Source: Alentia gelatinosa
Taxonomy: Eukaryota > Annelida > Polychaeta > Phyllodocida > Polynoidae
Reading direction: 5' to 3'
DNA length: 64,000 nucleotides
Assembly: GCA_950022655.1 (NCBI GenBank)
Contig: OX465584.1
Location: 65,936,437 to 66,000,436, forward strand
This document shows positions 23,791 to 40,859 of the stretch, one piece after another (position 1 is the stretch's first letter; every line of letters starts with the position of its first letter). The notes beneath the pieces are model-generated. The model searched no databases and was not told the DNA's origin. It saw nothing but the letters and a program-made list of their open reading frames with translations. The position numbers were made by a program, and so were the translations under genes.

Positions 23791-25051
23791 TTTTGGGGCC
23801 CTGTAGGGTCTCCAGTAGTCTCAAAATAAAGAGACGGGTTGGGCAGATGCATTTAGATATGTGAACCAATTTACCCACCAATGATTCCATTTCCTTTCTG
23901 GAGACCGACCGGCGTTTTAGGAAGGCGGGGACAGTTTCCCGTATCTCGTCAAGCTTCAGCTGAGGTACTGAGAGGGTCTTGGTCTCTGCGTTGATCGTGA
24001 TGCCGAGCCATGTGAGAGACTGGGCCGGGCCCTGTCTCTTTTTGGGAGCTTCGGGGAGACCTAGTTCCTCCAGAAGGCTGGTGACCTCGGCTGCATCCCG
24101 GACCGACTGTTCTCTGGAGGGAGATAAAACAATAATGTCATCCAGGTACATCCATACCCTGAGGCCCCTGGCCTGGAGTGTCGCGACTATGGCATCGGCG
24201 ACCCGCTGCATGTGGCAGCTCGAGCATCGGGCCCCGAATACCATACTCGCCTCCAGGTAGAATTTTCTGTCCCACTCGAGGCATTGGAGGAGCCAGTCGA
24301 GGGGGTCGGCCTTTAAATTTTTGTAAGCACGACTGACGTCAGTCGAGAAAAGGTGAACATCCTCGCCCATCCCGCCCAAGTCGTCCACTATCGCATCCAT
24401 TGAAGGTAGGCCATGGTTCTGTACATTTCCGAATAGGGAGTTTTTGACGACGTATGCATTAACTGAATTGTCGTAGGGGAATGTGAGGTCTGATATGACA
24501 CGACGTTCCTCCGAGTCCCTCTTGGGCCTTGACATAAGTGGGGCGACATGGCACCAAGGGGAGAAAGGGGCGCAGTCGTAGGGGCCGACCAGGCCTCCAA
24601 GACTGTGCTCTTTCGATATAAATGAGTCTATAGCCTGGGGGTACTCAGTGGCGCTAGCGTGGTTAGGCATTGCCACGCTGTCGCTCACCGGTCCCATATA
24701 TCCCAGGGGGAACCCGTATGCAATGAGGTCGTAGAGTTCCGGGTCCACCCCCTCGACACATAATATTTTATTCCACGCGGCAAGGTTGAGAGCAGTGGGA
24801 AGCGCGATCTTACTACAGACGCTATTTGGGAGGCCACTCGCGCGGACAGTGTCATAGATGCGTGCCAGCTCGACCCAGTCAGTCGAAGCAGCAGACGCAG
24901 ACATGCTCGGCCAGTGTATTTCCCTGTGATGTTTAAATGCCTGAGGGGACATGTCAATATCGTGATCAACAATGTTATTTTCACATATATGTCGTATAGC
25001 TTTGAAGTCGGGGTCGTTACCTGCACTCGCTTGTTGTTGAACAGTGGCCAC
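23777..25051 (-). pseudogene. Reverse transcriptase of DIRS-like element
   Basis: A 424-codon ORF contains recognisable palm motifs: RRVISDLTFP, FSTDVSRAY (D238), VFGARCSSCHMQRV, YLDD at 302-305 and LTWLGI. DIRS polymerases typically combine a FG-x-(S/R) block with YLDD, as seen. The frame ends at TAA just after a hexa-A run. Removing one A would make it continuous with RNase H. The Met at 25051 is the first after an in-frame stop about 20 codons upstream. The true initiation may overlap the preceding ORF. No other break is visible within the RT. Confidence 0.9.
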
Positions 25052-25460
25052 GCCCCCTTCCTTCCTGACGTCTCCATTGAGTTTTCCCTGGCCGGCCGTA
25101 TGATTTTAGATCGTTCCTCTTCATTACAGCGTCTGGCGGGCACTACATATTTCATGGGAGCCTGAAATCTGTGGCGGATCGTGCTCCGATTGAGCAGACC
25201 GGAAGTTCGGCCATCTTGGATCGGTTGAAGCTTGTTCCTGGCAGGCCGCTGCGGCTGCGTGTCGCTGGTGCCAGTTTCGGTTGACCATAGGGCGCCGCCA
25301 TCTTGGATTCGCTCTCCGTGCGTACCCTCAGGCTTGCCCGTGTGGTAGTGTAGATGAGGCGCAGCGGTTGCCGCTGCTGCTCTCCTCCCCGATGATTCGC
25401 AGCTTTCCTGCTTCAGTTCTGTAGGCGCAGGCATCTCTGACAAGGAATTGCCGGAGACGC

Positions 25461-25793
25461 CTACTGCCCGTTTTTTGGGGCCGTACGGCCGTGTTGGTCT
25501 CCCTGTCTCCTGTCACGGTCCAACCTGTCGCAGATGGACATGTTGTGCCCGTTGTAAAAGTTCCCTGTACGCCCGTAGCAATAGGAGCATGCATGTACAC
25601 ATGTTGTCCCCCCTTCCTCATGGTCTCCTCGATAGCTGCAGCCTTTAGTAGCGTTGAAGTCCCTACACGCAACTTCACAACCGCGTTGACCGGCCCTTGA
25701 GTTTGTGTTGTTTGTCGCACCTCTAGAGGGAGCGACAGCTGCTTGCCTACCTGACACAGTAGATGCCGGGCACGGTCTTTTAGGCATAATCAA
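25461..25793 (-). CDS. Small zinc-finger (Gag-like) ORF of DIRS-like element
   Basis: A 110-codon ORF contains CRDFNATKGCSYRGDH followed by HACSYCYGRTG and a further Cys. This Cys/His-rich pattern is typical of the nucleic-acid-binding C-terminal part of DIRS-type Gag proteins. It is shorter than a full Gag. Upstream sequence shows no continuation, so it is either N-terminally truncated or a minimal ORF1. Overlapping ORFs at 25720-25328 and 25443-24685 lie in other frames and show no domain. Confidence 0.6.
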   Translation of the reverse strand: MIMPKRPCPASTVSGRQAAVAPSRGATNNTNSRAGQRGCEVACRDFNATKGCSYRGDHEEGGTTCVHACSYCYGRTGNFYNGHNMSICDRLDRDRRQGDQHGRTAPKNGQ

Positions 25794-25800
25794 ACTCGCT

Positions 25801-26180
25801 CATGTTGGATCACATGCCAGTCCAACCACGATATCTTTCCCTTTTCTAGCATAAAATGAAACGATGTGTGTGTGGTGAAAGAGTTGGTGAAGGAATGGGG
25901 CGCAGGCAGGACCTGTGCGCCAGATGAGGTGTGAGGTGAGATTGGTGTGAGATCTGTCCACCAGACGTCAGCAGTGACCGGACCCAACAAAATGGTGGGA
26001 CCACACTATTGTTGATTTTGCAGTGTGCAGTGTGTTTTCTTTATATACCGTAATGTTAACGTTACCGATGTTGAAGCAATAAACAACGTCGGCCATTTTT
26101 AAATACTGACGTAATCCTATAAGTTGACACCGTAAAACAAACCGTAATTTACTGCACAGCCGTGCAGGTATAGGTACGCA
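25801..26180. other. Flank of the DIRS-like element, 5' side
   Basis: It may include the element's 5' untranslated region. A small palindrome (CTGCACAGCCGTGCAG) is at 26153-26168. No clear boundary is seen. Confidence 0.35.
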
Positions 26181-26224
26181 CTATTTTGTCATGGCGCTAT
26201 CTTTCCACATGCACAGGATTTTGC

Positions 26225-26515
26225 GGCCCGGAGCATAGAACATATCTGTATGCTCCGGGTATGGTGATTCACATTCCCTATGTGTTTTCCATGGACACTT
26301 TGTATTAGGTGGATATATCTGTATGCTCCGGGTATGGTCATACACACCCCCTATGTGTTTTCCATGGACACTTTGTATTAGGTGGATATATCTGTATGCT
26401 CTGTGTATAGTGATACACACTCCCTATGTGCTTTCTATGGACACTTTGTATTAGGTGGATATATCTGTATGCTCCGGGTATGGTAATACACACTCCCTGT
26501 GTTTTTAGAGCATGC
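26225..26515. repeat. Tandem repeat of about 72 bp (four units)
   Basis: Units contain ATATCTGTATGCTCCGGGTA, CACTCCCTATGTG and TCTATGGACACTTTGTATTA. Further diverged units lie at 26890-27060 and a single unit at about 43765-43860, so this is an expanded part of a dispersed repeat. Confidence 0.85.
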
Positions 26516-26889
26516 CTACACACGCTAAATACATCATCTAGAGGTTAGAGGGGTCACATTGAACTTTCAGTGTGCTTCCAGAAAACTATCCCTTAACTAT
26601 CTACATGCTGTTCACTGTGATAGTGAGAACAGAGCAGGGAGCCAGTGTCTCAGGGTCTTAGAGGTGTGCCCAGCTGACCATGACCAATCACTCAAGACCA
26701 AAATACCTCAAGACCCACTGTTGCTTGATCTATTTGGATCCTAGATAGGCAGTTGCAGAAATAGCAAGTTGACTGGGTGCAAGTGGTTACAGAAAACTAT
26801 CCATAAATCTAACCCAAAACTTTTAAATGTTAATCAGTTATAATTCCACGCTCAACCATCTATGATGAACATACTATTTGCTCCTAGTT
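26516..26889. other. Spacer between two arrays of the 72-bp repeat
   Basis: The stretch GGTGTGCCCAGCTGACCATGA near 26660 also occurs near 46803, so it is probably another dispersed repeat. No gene is seen. Confidence 0.4.
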
Positions 26890-27062
26890 TCTCTGGATAC
26901 TTTGTATAAGGTGGATATATCTGAATGCTCCGGGTATGGTGATACACATTCCCTATGTGTTTTCTATGGACACTTTGTATTAGGTGAATAAATCTGTATA
27001 CACCGGGTATGTCCATACACACTCTCTATGTGTTTTCTACGGACACTTTGTATTAGGTAGAT
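26890..27062. repeat. Second array of the 72-bp repeat
   Basis: Two to three units with the same TATGGACACTTTGTATTAGG core as 26225-26515. Confidence 0.8.
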
Positions 27063-27452
27063 GATAAATGTAAGTAATCCAGGGCTTTAGACCATCGGTT
27101 ATAAATTCCCGTATTTAGCTTTATCCCGATTCATAACACAGTTAGTCGTGTTTATATCACTGAGGTGAACACGAGACGATAACGTCAGGTAGATCGGAGC
27201 GGCGATAATTACCCGGATGTACGGGACGTCAAAAGCTATACACACGTGCCTACACCATATATCACCAGGTGGCGTGCTGGTAATATGCCGGGGCACTTTG
27301 CTGACCACTGCTGATTGGCAATCGACAGAGTACAGTGGATTGTATAGGAGCCTCTCATGTTAAATCTGAGGTCAGCTGAGGTGCAGCTTAAGGTCAGATA
27401 TTTATAAATATAGGACAACCTGACCATGCTGTACTTGCTACAAAACGAGATG

Positions 27453-28427
27453 CACTGCACGAAAACCACCATTTTACATATGAATGTGCCCGGCGTATAT
27501 AAGTATGCTTTTGCGTGTACAAGGTAGTCTTATTTTCCGTCCTGTATACGCCTCATCTGTTGGCGTATATATATGTGTCCATGTTGCGGTCATATATACA
27601 TCATATATACGCCAGATTCTGTTGTATTTACGCCACTATCAAATAGTTCCGATCTCTGCCACTTTGGGGTGGGGGACGGCACAGGTTTCTTTTTTCTTTA
27701 TCAGTATACATATACGCCAAACGTATACAACATGTATACGACTGGTGCAGAGGATATTTCCTCTCGTATACGCCAGGTGTGAAATACAGCCAAGACGTGT
27801 CTATCTTTAAGAGGAAACAGTCTTGTATATATACGCCTCATACGCTGGCGTGAAATACGGGCGTATATACAGTAAAACCTCGCGTAAGCGAACACCATCC
27901 GTTCCGGCCCAAAGTGTCCGCTAACGCGGGGTGTCCGCCGGGCCATAGTGCAAGTGTTTTATACCAATATGTAGGGGAGATAGAGCGGATGATAGGTCTG
28001 AAATTCATTTTTTAATACCTTAATTGGATCTGAAGTTATTAAACTTTAAATTATAAAATTATTTTCTATAAATGTTTTCAAACACACTCATAAAAGACAC
28101 AGATTGATCTATTTTTGGGAGAGTGTCCGCTGGAGGTGTCCGCTTACACGGGGTTTTAGGCCTTTTTTTCGTACCGAAATAACTGTCCGCTTACGCGGGG
28201 TGTCCGCTTACGCGAGTTGATCGCTTACGCGGGGTTAAATTAAACATCTAATAGGGGGACAAATTTCCGTTCCCAGCAAAAGTGCCGGCTTACACGGGGT
28301 TGCCGCTTACGCGGGGTGTCCGTTAGGCGGGGTTTTACTGTATATATAAAAACGAGTCGATATACAGCCGATACATGGACTTCCGCGATGGCGTATATAG
28401 CAATAAACTCTTGGTATTCACGCAGTG
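27453..28427. mobile_element. TIR element, family G, copy 1 (with nested MITE)
   Basis: Terminal motif CACTGCACGAAAACCACC at 27453 is mirrored near 28410-28427 (TTCACGCAGTG). The interior is rich in GTATATACGCC and CGTATATA. Related copies are at 42303-42590 and 49156-49700. A pogo-type MITE is inserted at 27870-28340. Short ORFs inside are not credible genes. Confidence 0.7.
27870..28340. mobile_element. pogo/Tc1-type MITE with TA target duplication
   Basis: Ends CAGTAAAACCTCGCG and GGCGGGGTTTTACTG form inverted repeats flanked by TA (27868-27869 and 28341-28342). CAGTA-type ends and TA duplication fit the Tc1/mariner-pogo superfamily. The right half has several TGTCCGCTTACGCGGGG-like subrepeats. 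No transposase is present, so it must be mobilised in trans. Confidence 0.85.
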
Positions 28428-28926
28428 TGAGTTTAGGTGTAACTTGAATGTCAAAGTGTCTCCCCAGTTATTCAAAGTATCCCAGAACGGAACTTTGGTT
28501 TTCTCAAATTTGTGTATTTGTGTATTTGTACATAACGAGGGCAGAACAACTGGCCATAAAAAATCTAGGCTTGTACATGAAGACCCCTTTCTGTATGTCG
28601 TACATTGGTTATCGTTTAATTATATCTAAGTCTTAGCCGTCCATAAGGTCTCCATAAGTGTTAAATTTAGTTGACCCACAATGTCCCTTGGTCTCTTTGG
28701 CATACAGGAAAGGATTTTCATGTAGAAACCTAAATTATTCAACAGACCACAGGCGAAATGGTGCCCCCTAATAGGAAGTAAACAGGTTTTTCTTAGTCTT
28801 TCTTATTGAATTAACGCGTATCCTCCCATCTGATAAACAGGTATTGCCTATTCCGATATACCCATTTCCGAATACTCTAGTTACATACTGCTGCTGGGGA
28901 AGCAGTAATCATAAGTTATGTAGTAA
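28428..28926. other. Spacer
   Basis: No gene or repeat recognised. Confidence 0.4.
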
Positions 28927-29045
28927 GGGTGATGTTTTCGTCCCGGGCTGATGTTTTCGTCCTGGGCTGATTTTTTCGTCCTGGGCTGACATTTTCATCC
29001 TGGGCTGACGTTTTCGTCCTGGACTGATATTTTCGTCCCAGGCTG
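28927..29045. repeat. 19-bp tandem repeat (about six units)
   Basis: Unit GGGCTGATGTTTTCGTCCT, with small variants (GATTTT, GACATT). Confidence 0.9.
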
Positions 29046-29212
29046 ACCATGTGATATAAAGAGCGCCCGGGCGAAAATATAGCTGTTGCAGTTACTCGAT
29101 AAGGGTGGCCATTTTTCTTGGGGCGTTCATAGGTAGAGAAATATTTATCAATATTTGAAGGTATTTAGGAATAGGAAAACCAAGTACCGGTAGACAAAAG
29201 TCAAAGATACTC

Positions 29213-29277
29213 GGTGAGGACCGGAAAATTACTGCCCGCGGCTGAGCCCTTGGCCAGTAATTTTCCTGGTCCTCACC
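29213..29277. repeat. Inverted repeat, strong hairpin
   Basis: Arms GGTGAGGACCGGAAAATTAC and GTAATTTTCCTGGTCCTCAC are almost perfectly complementary (22-23 bp) around a GC-rich loop of about 20 nt. Function unknown. Confidence 0.8.
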
Positions 29278-29344
29278 TCGTAACTTTGAACTTTAGCTCA
29301 CCGGATCATAGTTTCCCTTTATTCTATTGTAGAAGAGTCAAAGG

Positions 29345-29800
29345 TTATTCTTCTTCTTCTTCTTCTTCTGTAACGCACTAAGTGTCTATGACACGTGGCG
29401 CTCTTGATCTCCAAACTATCTTCTTCCACTCTTTCCTGTCTTTGGCAATTTCTTCTGCCTCCTTTGTTGTTATGTTTAGTCCTTTTAGGTCTTTCTCCAG
29501 GACCTTTAGCCACGTTGATGTCTGGCCTCCTCTCAGTTTCCTCACTTTCCGTCTAGCCTCCGCTAGTGCTTGTTTCGCTGGTGTTTCTTCATGCAGTCTC
29601 TCTACATGGCCGTACCACCTCAGTCGCCTCGTTCTGATCGTGTCGCTCCACTTTTGTTGTTTTGTTATTGTGTAGAGGTTATCGCTTGCCATCTTTCTCA
29701 GCCATTTTACGTCTATCGCTTTTCGTAGCAGTCATCTGTGGAACGAGTTGATCTTATTCTTGGTGTTCTTATTCACTGTCCACAGTTCTTTTGATGAATC
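29345..29800 (-). pseudogene. 3' end of a LINE (C-terminal RT tail)
   Basis: The minus ORF (Met at 29692) contains RTRRLRWYGHVERL, QALAEAR and GGQTSTWLKVLEKDLKGL. This matches the conserved C-terminal tail of many non-LTR reverse transcriptases (the RRLRW-x-GHV pattern). Homology continues upstream in frame (ELWTVNKNTKNKINSFH), but is broken by TGA at 29734-29732. It ends in a (GAA)n microsatellite on the minus strand, a common tail for RTE/CR1-type elements. It is heavily 5' truncated and lacks the catalytic core. Confidence 0.8.
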
Positions 29801-30382
29801 TGAAAACCGTGTCAGTGACAGCTGCAGCCTTTTATTACACCGTGGTATGCGTGCTTAATTTAAAATATTAACAATAAGTCCTTGTAGATCAAATTCCCGA
29901 TCTAGATGCTACATTAATTCATGTAGCATCTATACCCTATAGTCTTCTGATAAAGGTGTTTTTTTCTGTACATAATAAAATAGAGCAAAGAGCAAAGATA
30001 GAGACATAGTTAATGGGACTGAATGGAATCTGTTCAGAGATATTTTGATCAGAAATATTATCATATACTTAGAAATCATTAAAAATCACATTCTACATCT
30101 CACTAAACAGTGGAATGAGTGGTCACGTGGTACAGAGGGACGTATGGGTATTTTTTCGTCACTCAGTGACGAACGGAATATTTTCTACTGGTCATTTAAA
30201 TGAGACATTCTCCTATAGGTATATAGTAATAAGTTAAGAATACTAGATGGCAAACACCATACTACTCTACTCTATTTTTTTATATAACTATTTGATAGAT
30301 AAGGATGATTTATAGGGCTATAGCAGGAAGGATTCAATATTAAAACCGGTCAATTTTGAGGAGTAGGATCTGCGTGTGTACA
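29801..30382. other. Spacer
   Basis: No gene or repeat recognised. Confidence 0.4.
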
Positions 30383-30782
30383 TAGACAATAATCGATGGT
30401 TTTGTGGACAGGCGGTCGTAAACAACGAGGGGTTGACGCGTAGTAATACACGAGCGCTAGCGAGTGTATTACGACGTCAACCTCGAGTGGTTTACAGAGC
30501 CGCCTGTCCGCATAACCATCGTTTGTTGTATTTATTATCCATCTTTTCGTATGAATTAAACCCATTAATTACCATATAAACGGGTATAACAACAGGGACT
30601 ATTTCTTTGCTCTACAGCACAAAGGGGCTATTGTCCCCGTATACCATGGTTTTGAGGCCGTATACCACAGGTTTGAATCCGTATACCACAGTTATGGTAT
30701 CTGACAGGTGTTATACAATGGGTCGGGGTTTACTGAATCCCCATACATTTTCAATGGAGTCTTTGTATACGATGGATAATAA
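30383..30782. mobile_element. Palindromic element, family E, full-length copy
   Basis: The left portion is a near-palindrome centred on CGAGCGCTAGCGAG (30450-30463), with arms GGACAGGCGG...CCGCCTGTCC and CAATAATCGATGG...CCATCGTTTGTTG. The right portion repeats GTATACCAC motifs and ends GGATAATAAA. It matches 1905-2222 closely, apart from the palindromic core missing there. Confidence 0.8.
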
Positions 30783-31575
30783 AACTGGTAACTGGGTGCT
30801 TCACCAAAGGTAACGAGTTAAATGGTGGACTTCAAGGGAAGGCTTATTTTCTTGTTCGTATTTGGAAACATTTGATAGGAATTCAAGGAAATGACTGGCA
30901 GCAAGTGTAAGGTTTTTCTTGTACAAACAAAATTGTCTTTATTCTATAGATTCATACTACAGTCATGACCAAAGGAAATATATATATAGATGAATAATGA
31001 TAATGACTATTCATATTTATTTAATACGTATATAAAATGTCAATAATGTCTTATAAACCTAATTCAGAGAACAAGATAGTTCACTGAACCTATATAAAAG
31101 GTTTGTTATCAATCGTATATAGTTTGCACTTGGTATATTATCAGACTTAAATATATATAACAATCATAACAAGGAAAAAATCTGCAACATGTTACATTCA
31201 ATACTGATATAGGTGTTTTTATTGTTCAGTTAGCTCTGCGCTAGTGAGATATGACATATGACACTATGGATATATGACAGAAATATGTACAGACGGAATA
31301 TAAGTGAGTTCTTGATGACATCAAACTTTTATTTTGTAGATACGTAATTCTCATTTCGTGTCTACATTTGGCCATGAAGGACAAATAATATGCCGCAAAC
31401 TATTCACCACCTTCAATATCACAGTCAGGATCGCCTTTTATAAAGGCTAATTGCAATTTACAATTAGGCACCTAAGTATCCTTAATTCACGAAATGCGCC
31501 ACCTCTTTGAGTGGCATGAAATTCTTATTAAGGATTTTGTTAGTTTGTCTAAAGCCTATGGTTAGTCTGTTTAAT
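30783..31575. other. 3' flank of tektin copy 3
   Basis: It includes the 3' UTR of copy 3. A possible AATAAA on the minus strand is at 31333-31328. The remainder is AT-rich with no gene. Confidence 0.5.
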
Positions 31576-37521
<5,946 letters not shown>

Positions 37522-37544
37522 GATGCCTGAGAACTGCAAAGTCA

Positions 37545-37905
37545 TAACCACCTTCTTTTTAACACCACTTTTATCATTGGTAATATTACAATAATTTTCA
37601 TAATTATCAATATCATCATTATCATTGCTTTTATTATTTCAAATATATTCATTGTTTTATAACAATTAATATTGTTAGTATTTCCATCTTTATTACCATT
37701 AGTATTATCATTAGTATTGCTATCATAATGGTATATTATTGTAAGCATATTTTCATTTATTATCATTGTTATTATTATCATCATTATTGTTATCATTGCC
37801 TTTGTTACTTCATCACCATTTTCATCACTTTTACCATAAGCTTTGCTATTGCTTTGATTAGCATTGCTATCATTACCATTGTATCTCTACAGATAATTTG
37901 TACAT
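37545..37905. repeat. Low-complexity ATT/ATC-rich stretch upstream of tektin copy 3
   Basis: Imperfect trinucleotide-like repetition of TATTATCAT and related words. ORFs on either strand are composition artefacts. Confidence 0.75.
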
Positions 37906-38206
37906 TAAATTGAGGAATAAATTTGCTCATAAATAACAAAATATATATTGGTACCAGGAGGCAAAGCGTTGCGGGTACGGCAGGAAATTAAACATGCCTT
38001 TCTCATGGGGAAAAGGTTTTCAGATTATTTATTCATGTAATCAGGAGTTGCTAGCGGTTGGTTTCCCTCGAGTCGTTTGGGTTTCTATGCATTGAGGGAC
38101 CAACTCAAGAACAACATGTTATAATATGTACAGTCTGCCTGGATAGAAAGCCACACAAATCTACAGTGTAACCAATATAGTATGACTACTATTTACCACT
38201 ACTTAG
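37906..38206. other. Spacer
   Basis: No gene or repeat recognised. Confidence 0.4.
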
Positions 38207-38640
38207 TGGGGGCGTCCACCAACCACGACCAGGCTACGCCAAGAGCAGACAAGGAAGTTCCAATCGGTGCCTTGTCGCAGCATTGTCGTGAGGAGGGGAG
38301 TTGTTGTGAGCCCTTGTCGCAGCCTGTCGGGAAGTGCACGCTCCACCTAAATATTCTATTGTAGACCTCTGCGACAACCTCCCCACACGCCACGACACGC
38401 CATGACACGGCTCCAAAATCGAACATGTTCGATTCTGTAGTAACCTTGTCAGAAGGCCCCCAACAGGCCCCCGACAAGCTTCATGTCGCAGCCTGTCGTG
38501 GCCTTGTCGTAGCCTCTTGTCGGGAACTGTGGTCCACCAACCACGACAAGCCTACGACAAGGCTTCCAATCGTAGAGCTGTCGTGGACCTTGTCGGAAAG
38601 CCATTGCCGTAGCCTTGTCGTGGTTGGTGGACGCCCCATC
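38207..38640. mobile_element. TIR element rich in TTGTCG (family M)
   Basis: Ends GGGGCGTCCACCAACCACGA and its complement form inverted repeats that extend to GACnAGGCTACG. The interior has many CCTTGTCG and GTCGCAGCCTGTCG words in both orientations. Flanks contain CTTAGTG on both sides (38201-38207 and about 38639-38646), a possible target duplication. No transposase. Overlapping ORFs on both strands are not genes. Confidence 0.75.
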
Positions 38641-39505
38641 TTAGTGTGGCATTTATTCACGGGCCAGGGTCGAGTGTACGGATTAAACTGTACCAGCACC
38701 CAATGGCGGCTCTGTCAATGTTGATATTATCTATTAATGTCACGGACTAAAGCATGAGTGTGTGTAGATTGGATTGTGGTTCACTCTGTACTTCAATTAT
38801 TCCACCCCTGGTACAAGTTTAGCTATAGGAATGACATCAGCACTACATACTCAACGATCACCCCCGTAAAGTGACAATACTACGCCACAGTCATGGCGGA
38901 GTGAATGTGACATGACGTCGTATACAATTAACCAATCAGCGGCCACGATTTCAGAGAAAATACAAGACATTAAAATGAAATAACGTTCCTACTTGTTTGA
39001 ATGTGTCGTAATCGTCACACAACTTTGCCTCGCTGACGATTGCTGCGCATTCAAAATCATGGAGTACTGCATATTTATATTCATATATTTCTCGATGCAG
39101 TTCTATATAAGTACGGCATGTTTGATCTTTAGATTGTCTCTCCTTCTGGGGACACCATACGGTTAAGAAGCTGTATCACAAAATAATAAACTAGATTTAT
39201 TAGAACTCTCTCTGCAATGGGCAAGACATACTCCTACAAGAATTGATTAAATGAAATCAAATGGATATCAAATATAAGTCTGAAATAAACTGGAATTTTA
39301 AAGAAATTAGCTTACTAGATGTTTTCCTATATTTCAAGTGTCTGAATAATTCAATGTGATTGGTTTTAAATCTAGAAAAAATAAATCTTAAAGAAATGAA
39401 CTCGCTCAGAGACCCCTTCTAGTCTCCCAACGTTTTGTCTAATATCTATCACCCCCCATAGACATGAGCAACACAACATGACTGAAACTTTGATGTTCCT
39501 CTCCA
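38641..39505. other. Spacer
   Basis: No gene recognised. Words such as TGTTTGAATG near 38996 recall the flanks of family B elements. Confidence 0.4.
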
Positions 39506-39935
39506 TGCTGGTAGGTCTCGCAGTGCCCCCTGTGTAGACACTGGTGCTGCCATCTGGTTTCATGAATATATTGCAGTTTCCCATAGACACCAATAATTAA
39601 GCACTTAATCTATCAGATGACCTTCCCATAGAAATTAGCATGGTGACGTAGCATTTTTGTTGGCATTATTCATTTGTATATATATGTACCTAACTATCAT
39701 AATCCAGACTCATATGAAGATAGCAATAGAACTTCAATGTCGTTTAGCAACAAAGTCAAAATATTGACACCAGTAGTTAAACACTTATTTTTTTCAGATG
39801 GGCTTCCCATAGAAGTTACCAATTTTGTTGCATTTTCTATTTGCTAATATATGGAACTTATATCAGTTATTTGCAAAAATCAATAGAATTTAGAAATCAC
39901 CCAACTACCAGCATATGTCTTCAAGTACAGAGCTA
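39506..39935. repeat. Dispersed repeat, family J, copy 1
   Basis: GTGCTGCCATCTGGTTTCAT, CTTTCCCATAGACACCAATA-like and GGCTTCCCATAGAAGTTA motifs recur in the same order at 52660-53075. It contains internal near-duplication of the CCCATAGA block. Non-coding. Confidence 0.75.
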
Positions 39936-40285
39936 CCTGTCATGAATCAGTGTTGACAAACTTTAACCTCCCTGTCGTAGTACAGCCACATGTACTGGCA
40001 GAGTAATCCACTGAAATCACTCCCCACAGTCAACCTTTACCACCTCACAGAGGTCATAGGACTGTGACCTTATGACCTTGACAGCTGCAGGCAGATCAGA
40101 CGTAGTCCTGTCACTAGGAACACGGTGTTCAATAGGCGGTCAATGTAATGCCACTATCATTGAACGCGTTGTTCATTTGCGATACCGACAAAAAGGTGGC
40201 CGCTAATATTCAGTAATTGTACCCTGTGTGTTTGTGTGACGATCAAGCACGTGTGTGAAGGGAATGAGATTTACCAGATATTAGA
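39936..40285. other. Spacer
   Basis: No gene or repeat recognised. Confidence 0.4.
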
Positions 40286-40850
40286 TATATTATACATTTA
40301 ATTGTATCTAGATACATTTAGATACATTTAATTGTATATGAATACATTGAATTGTATTCAAATACATTCAATCGCAGTTACATACATTTATTGATTCAGG
40401 TACATTAAACTGTATCTGCATACATTTAACTGTATTTAAATACATTTAGATACAGTTAATTGTATTTATACACATTTAAATATATTTAATTGTATTTAGA
40501 TACATTTAATTGTGCTCAGATACATTTAAATACATTTAATTGTATTTAGATACATTTAGCTGTATCTAGATACATTTGATTATATCTAAATACATTTGAT
40601 TGTATCTAAATACATTTAACTGTATTTAAATACATTTAACTGAATTTAAACACATTAAACTGTATTTAAACACATTAAACTGTATTTAAACACATTAAAC
40701 TGTATTTAGATACATTTAATCATATCTAGATACATTTAATCATATCTAGATACATTTAACTGTATTTAAATACATTTAACTGAATTTAAACACATTTAAC
40801 TGTATTTAAATACATTTAACTGAATTTAGATACACGTATCTGTATCTAAT
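40286..40850. repeat. Degenerate 18-21 bp repeat (ATACATTTAAnTGTATnTAG)
   Basis: About 25 to 30 units alternate TACATTTAA with TGTATTTA/TGTATCTA. Because TGTAT and ATACA are complementary, each unit is nearly self-complementary and the array could extrude hairpins or cruciforms. Confidence 0.9.
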
Positions 40851-40859
40851 CAGCGCTGA

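Larger units (their letters stand above)
22210..25800 (-). mobile_element. Decayed DIRS-like retroelement (tyrosine-recombinase retrotransposon)
   Basis: Minus-strand order is a zinc-finger ORF (25793-25461), reverse transcriptase (25051-23777), RNase H (about 23790-23248) and tyrosine recombinase (remnant about 23200-22242). RT plus RNase H plus tyrosine recombinase, without an aspartic protease or DDE integrase, defines the DIRS order. The block is clearly richer in GC than its surroundings. I found no terminal inverted repeats or split direct repeats, so ends are approximate and I cannot choose between DIRS1-, PAT- or Ngaro-type. One frameshift and two in-frame stops make it non-autonomous as read. 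Confidence 0.85.

Noticed and set aside
24685..25443. 252-codon minus ORF as a separate DIRS protein
   Set aside because: Its second half overlaps the RT frame and the first half shows no domain. It may include gag remnants, but I cannot support a protein.
26225..27062. Regularly spaced repeats as CRISPR or regulatory array
   Set aside because: Units are contiguous, about 72 bp long and also found singly elsewhere. This is an ordinary tandem repeat.
28927..29045. CRISPR-like array
   Set aside because: The 19-bp units are directly adjacent, without spacers, in a eukaryotic genome.
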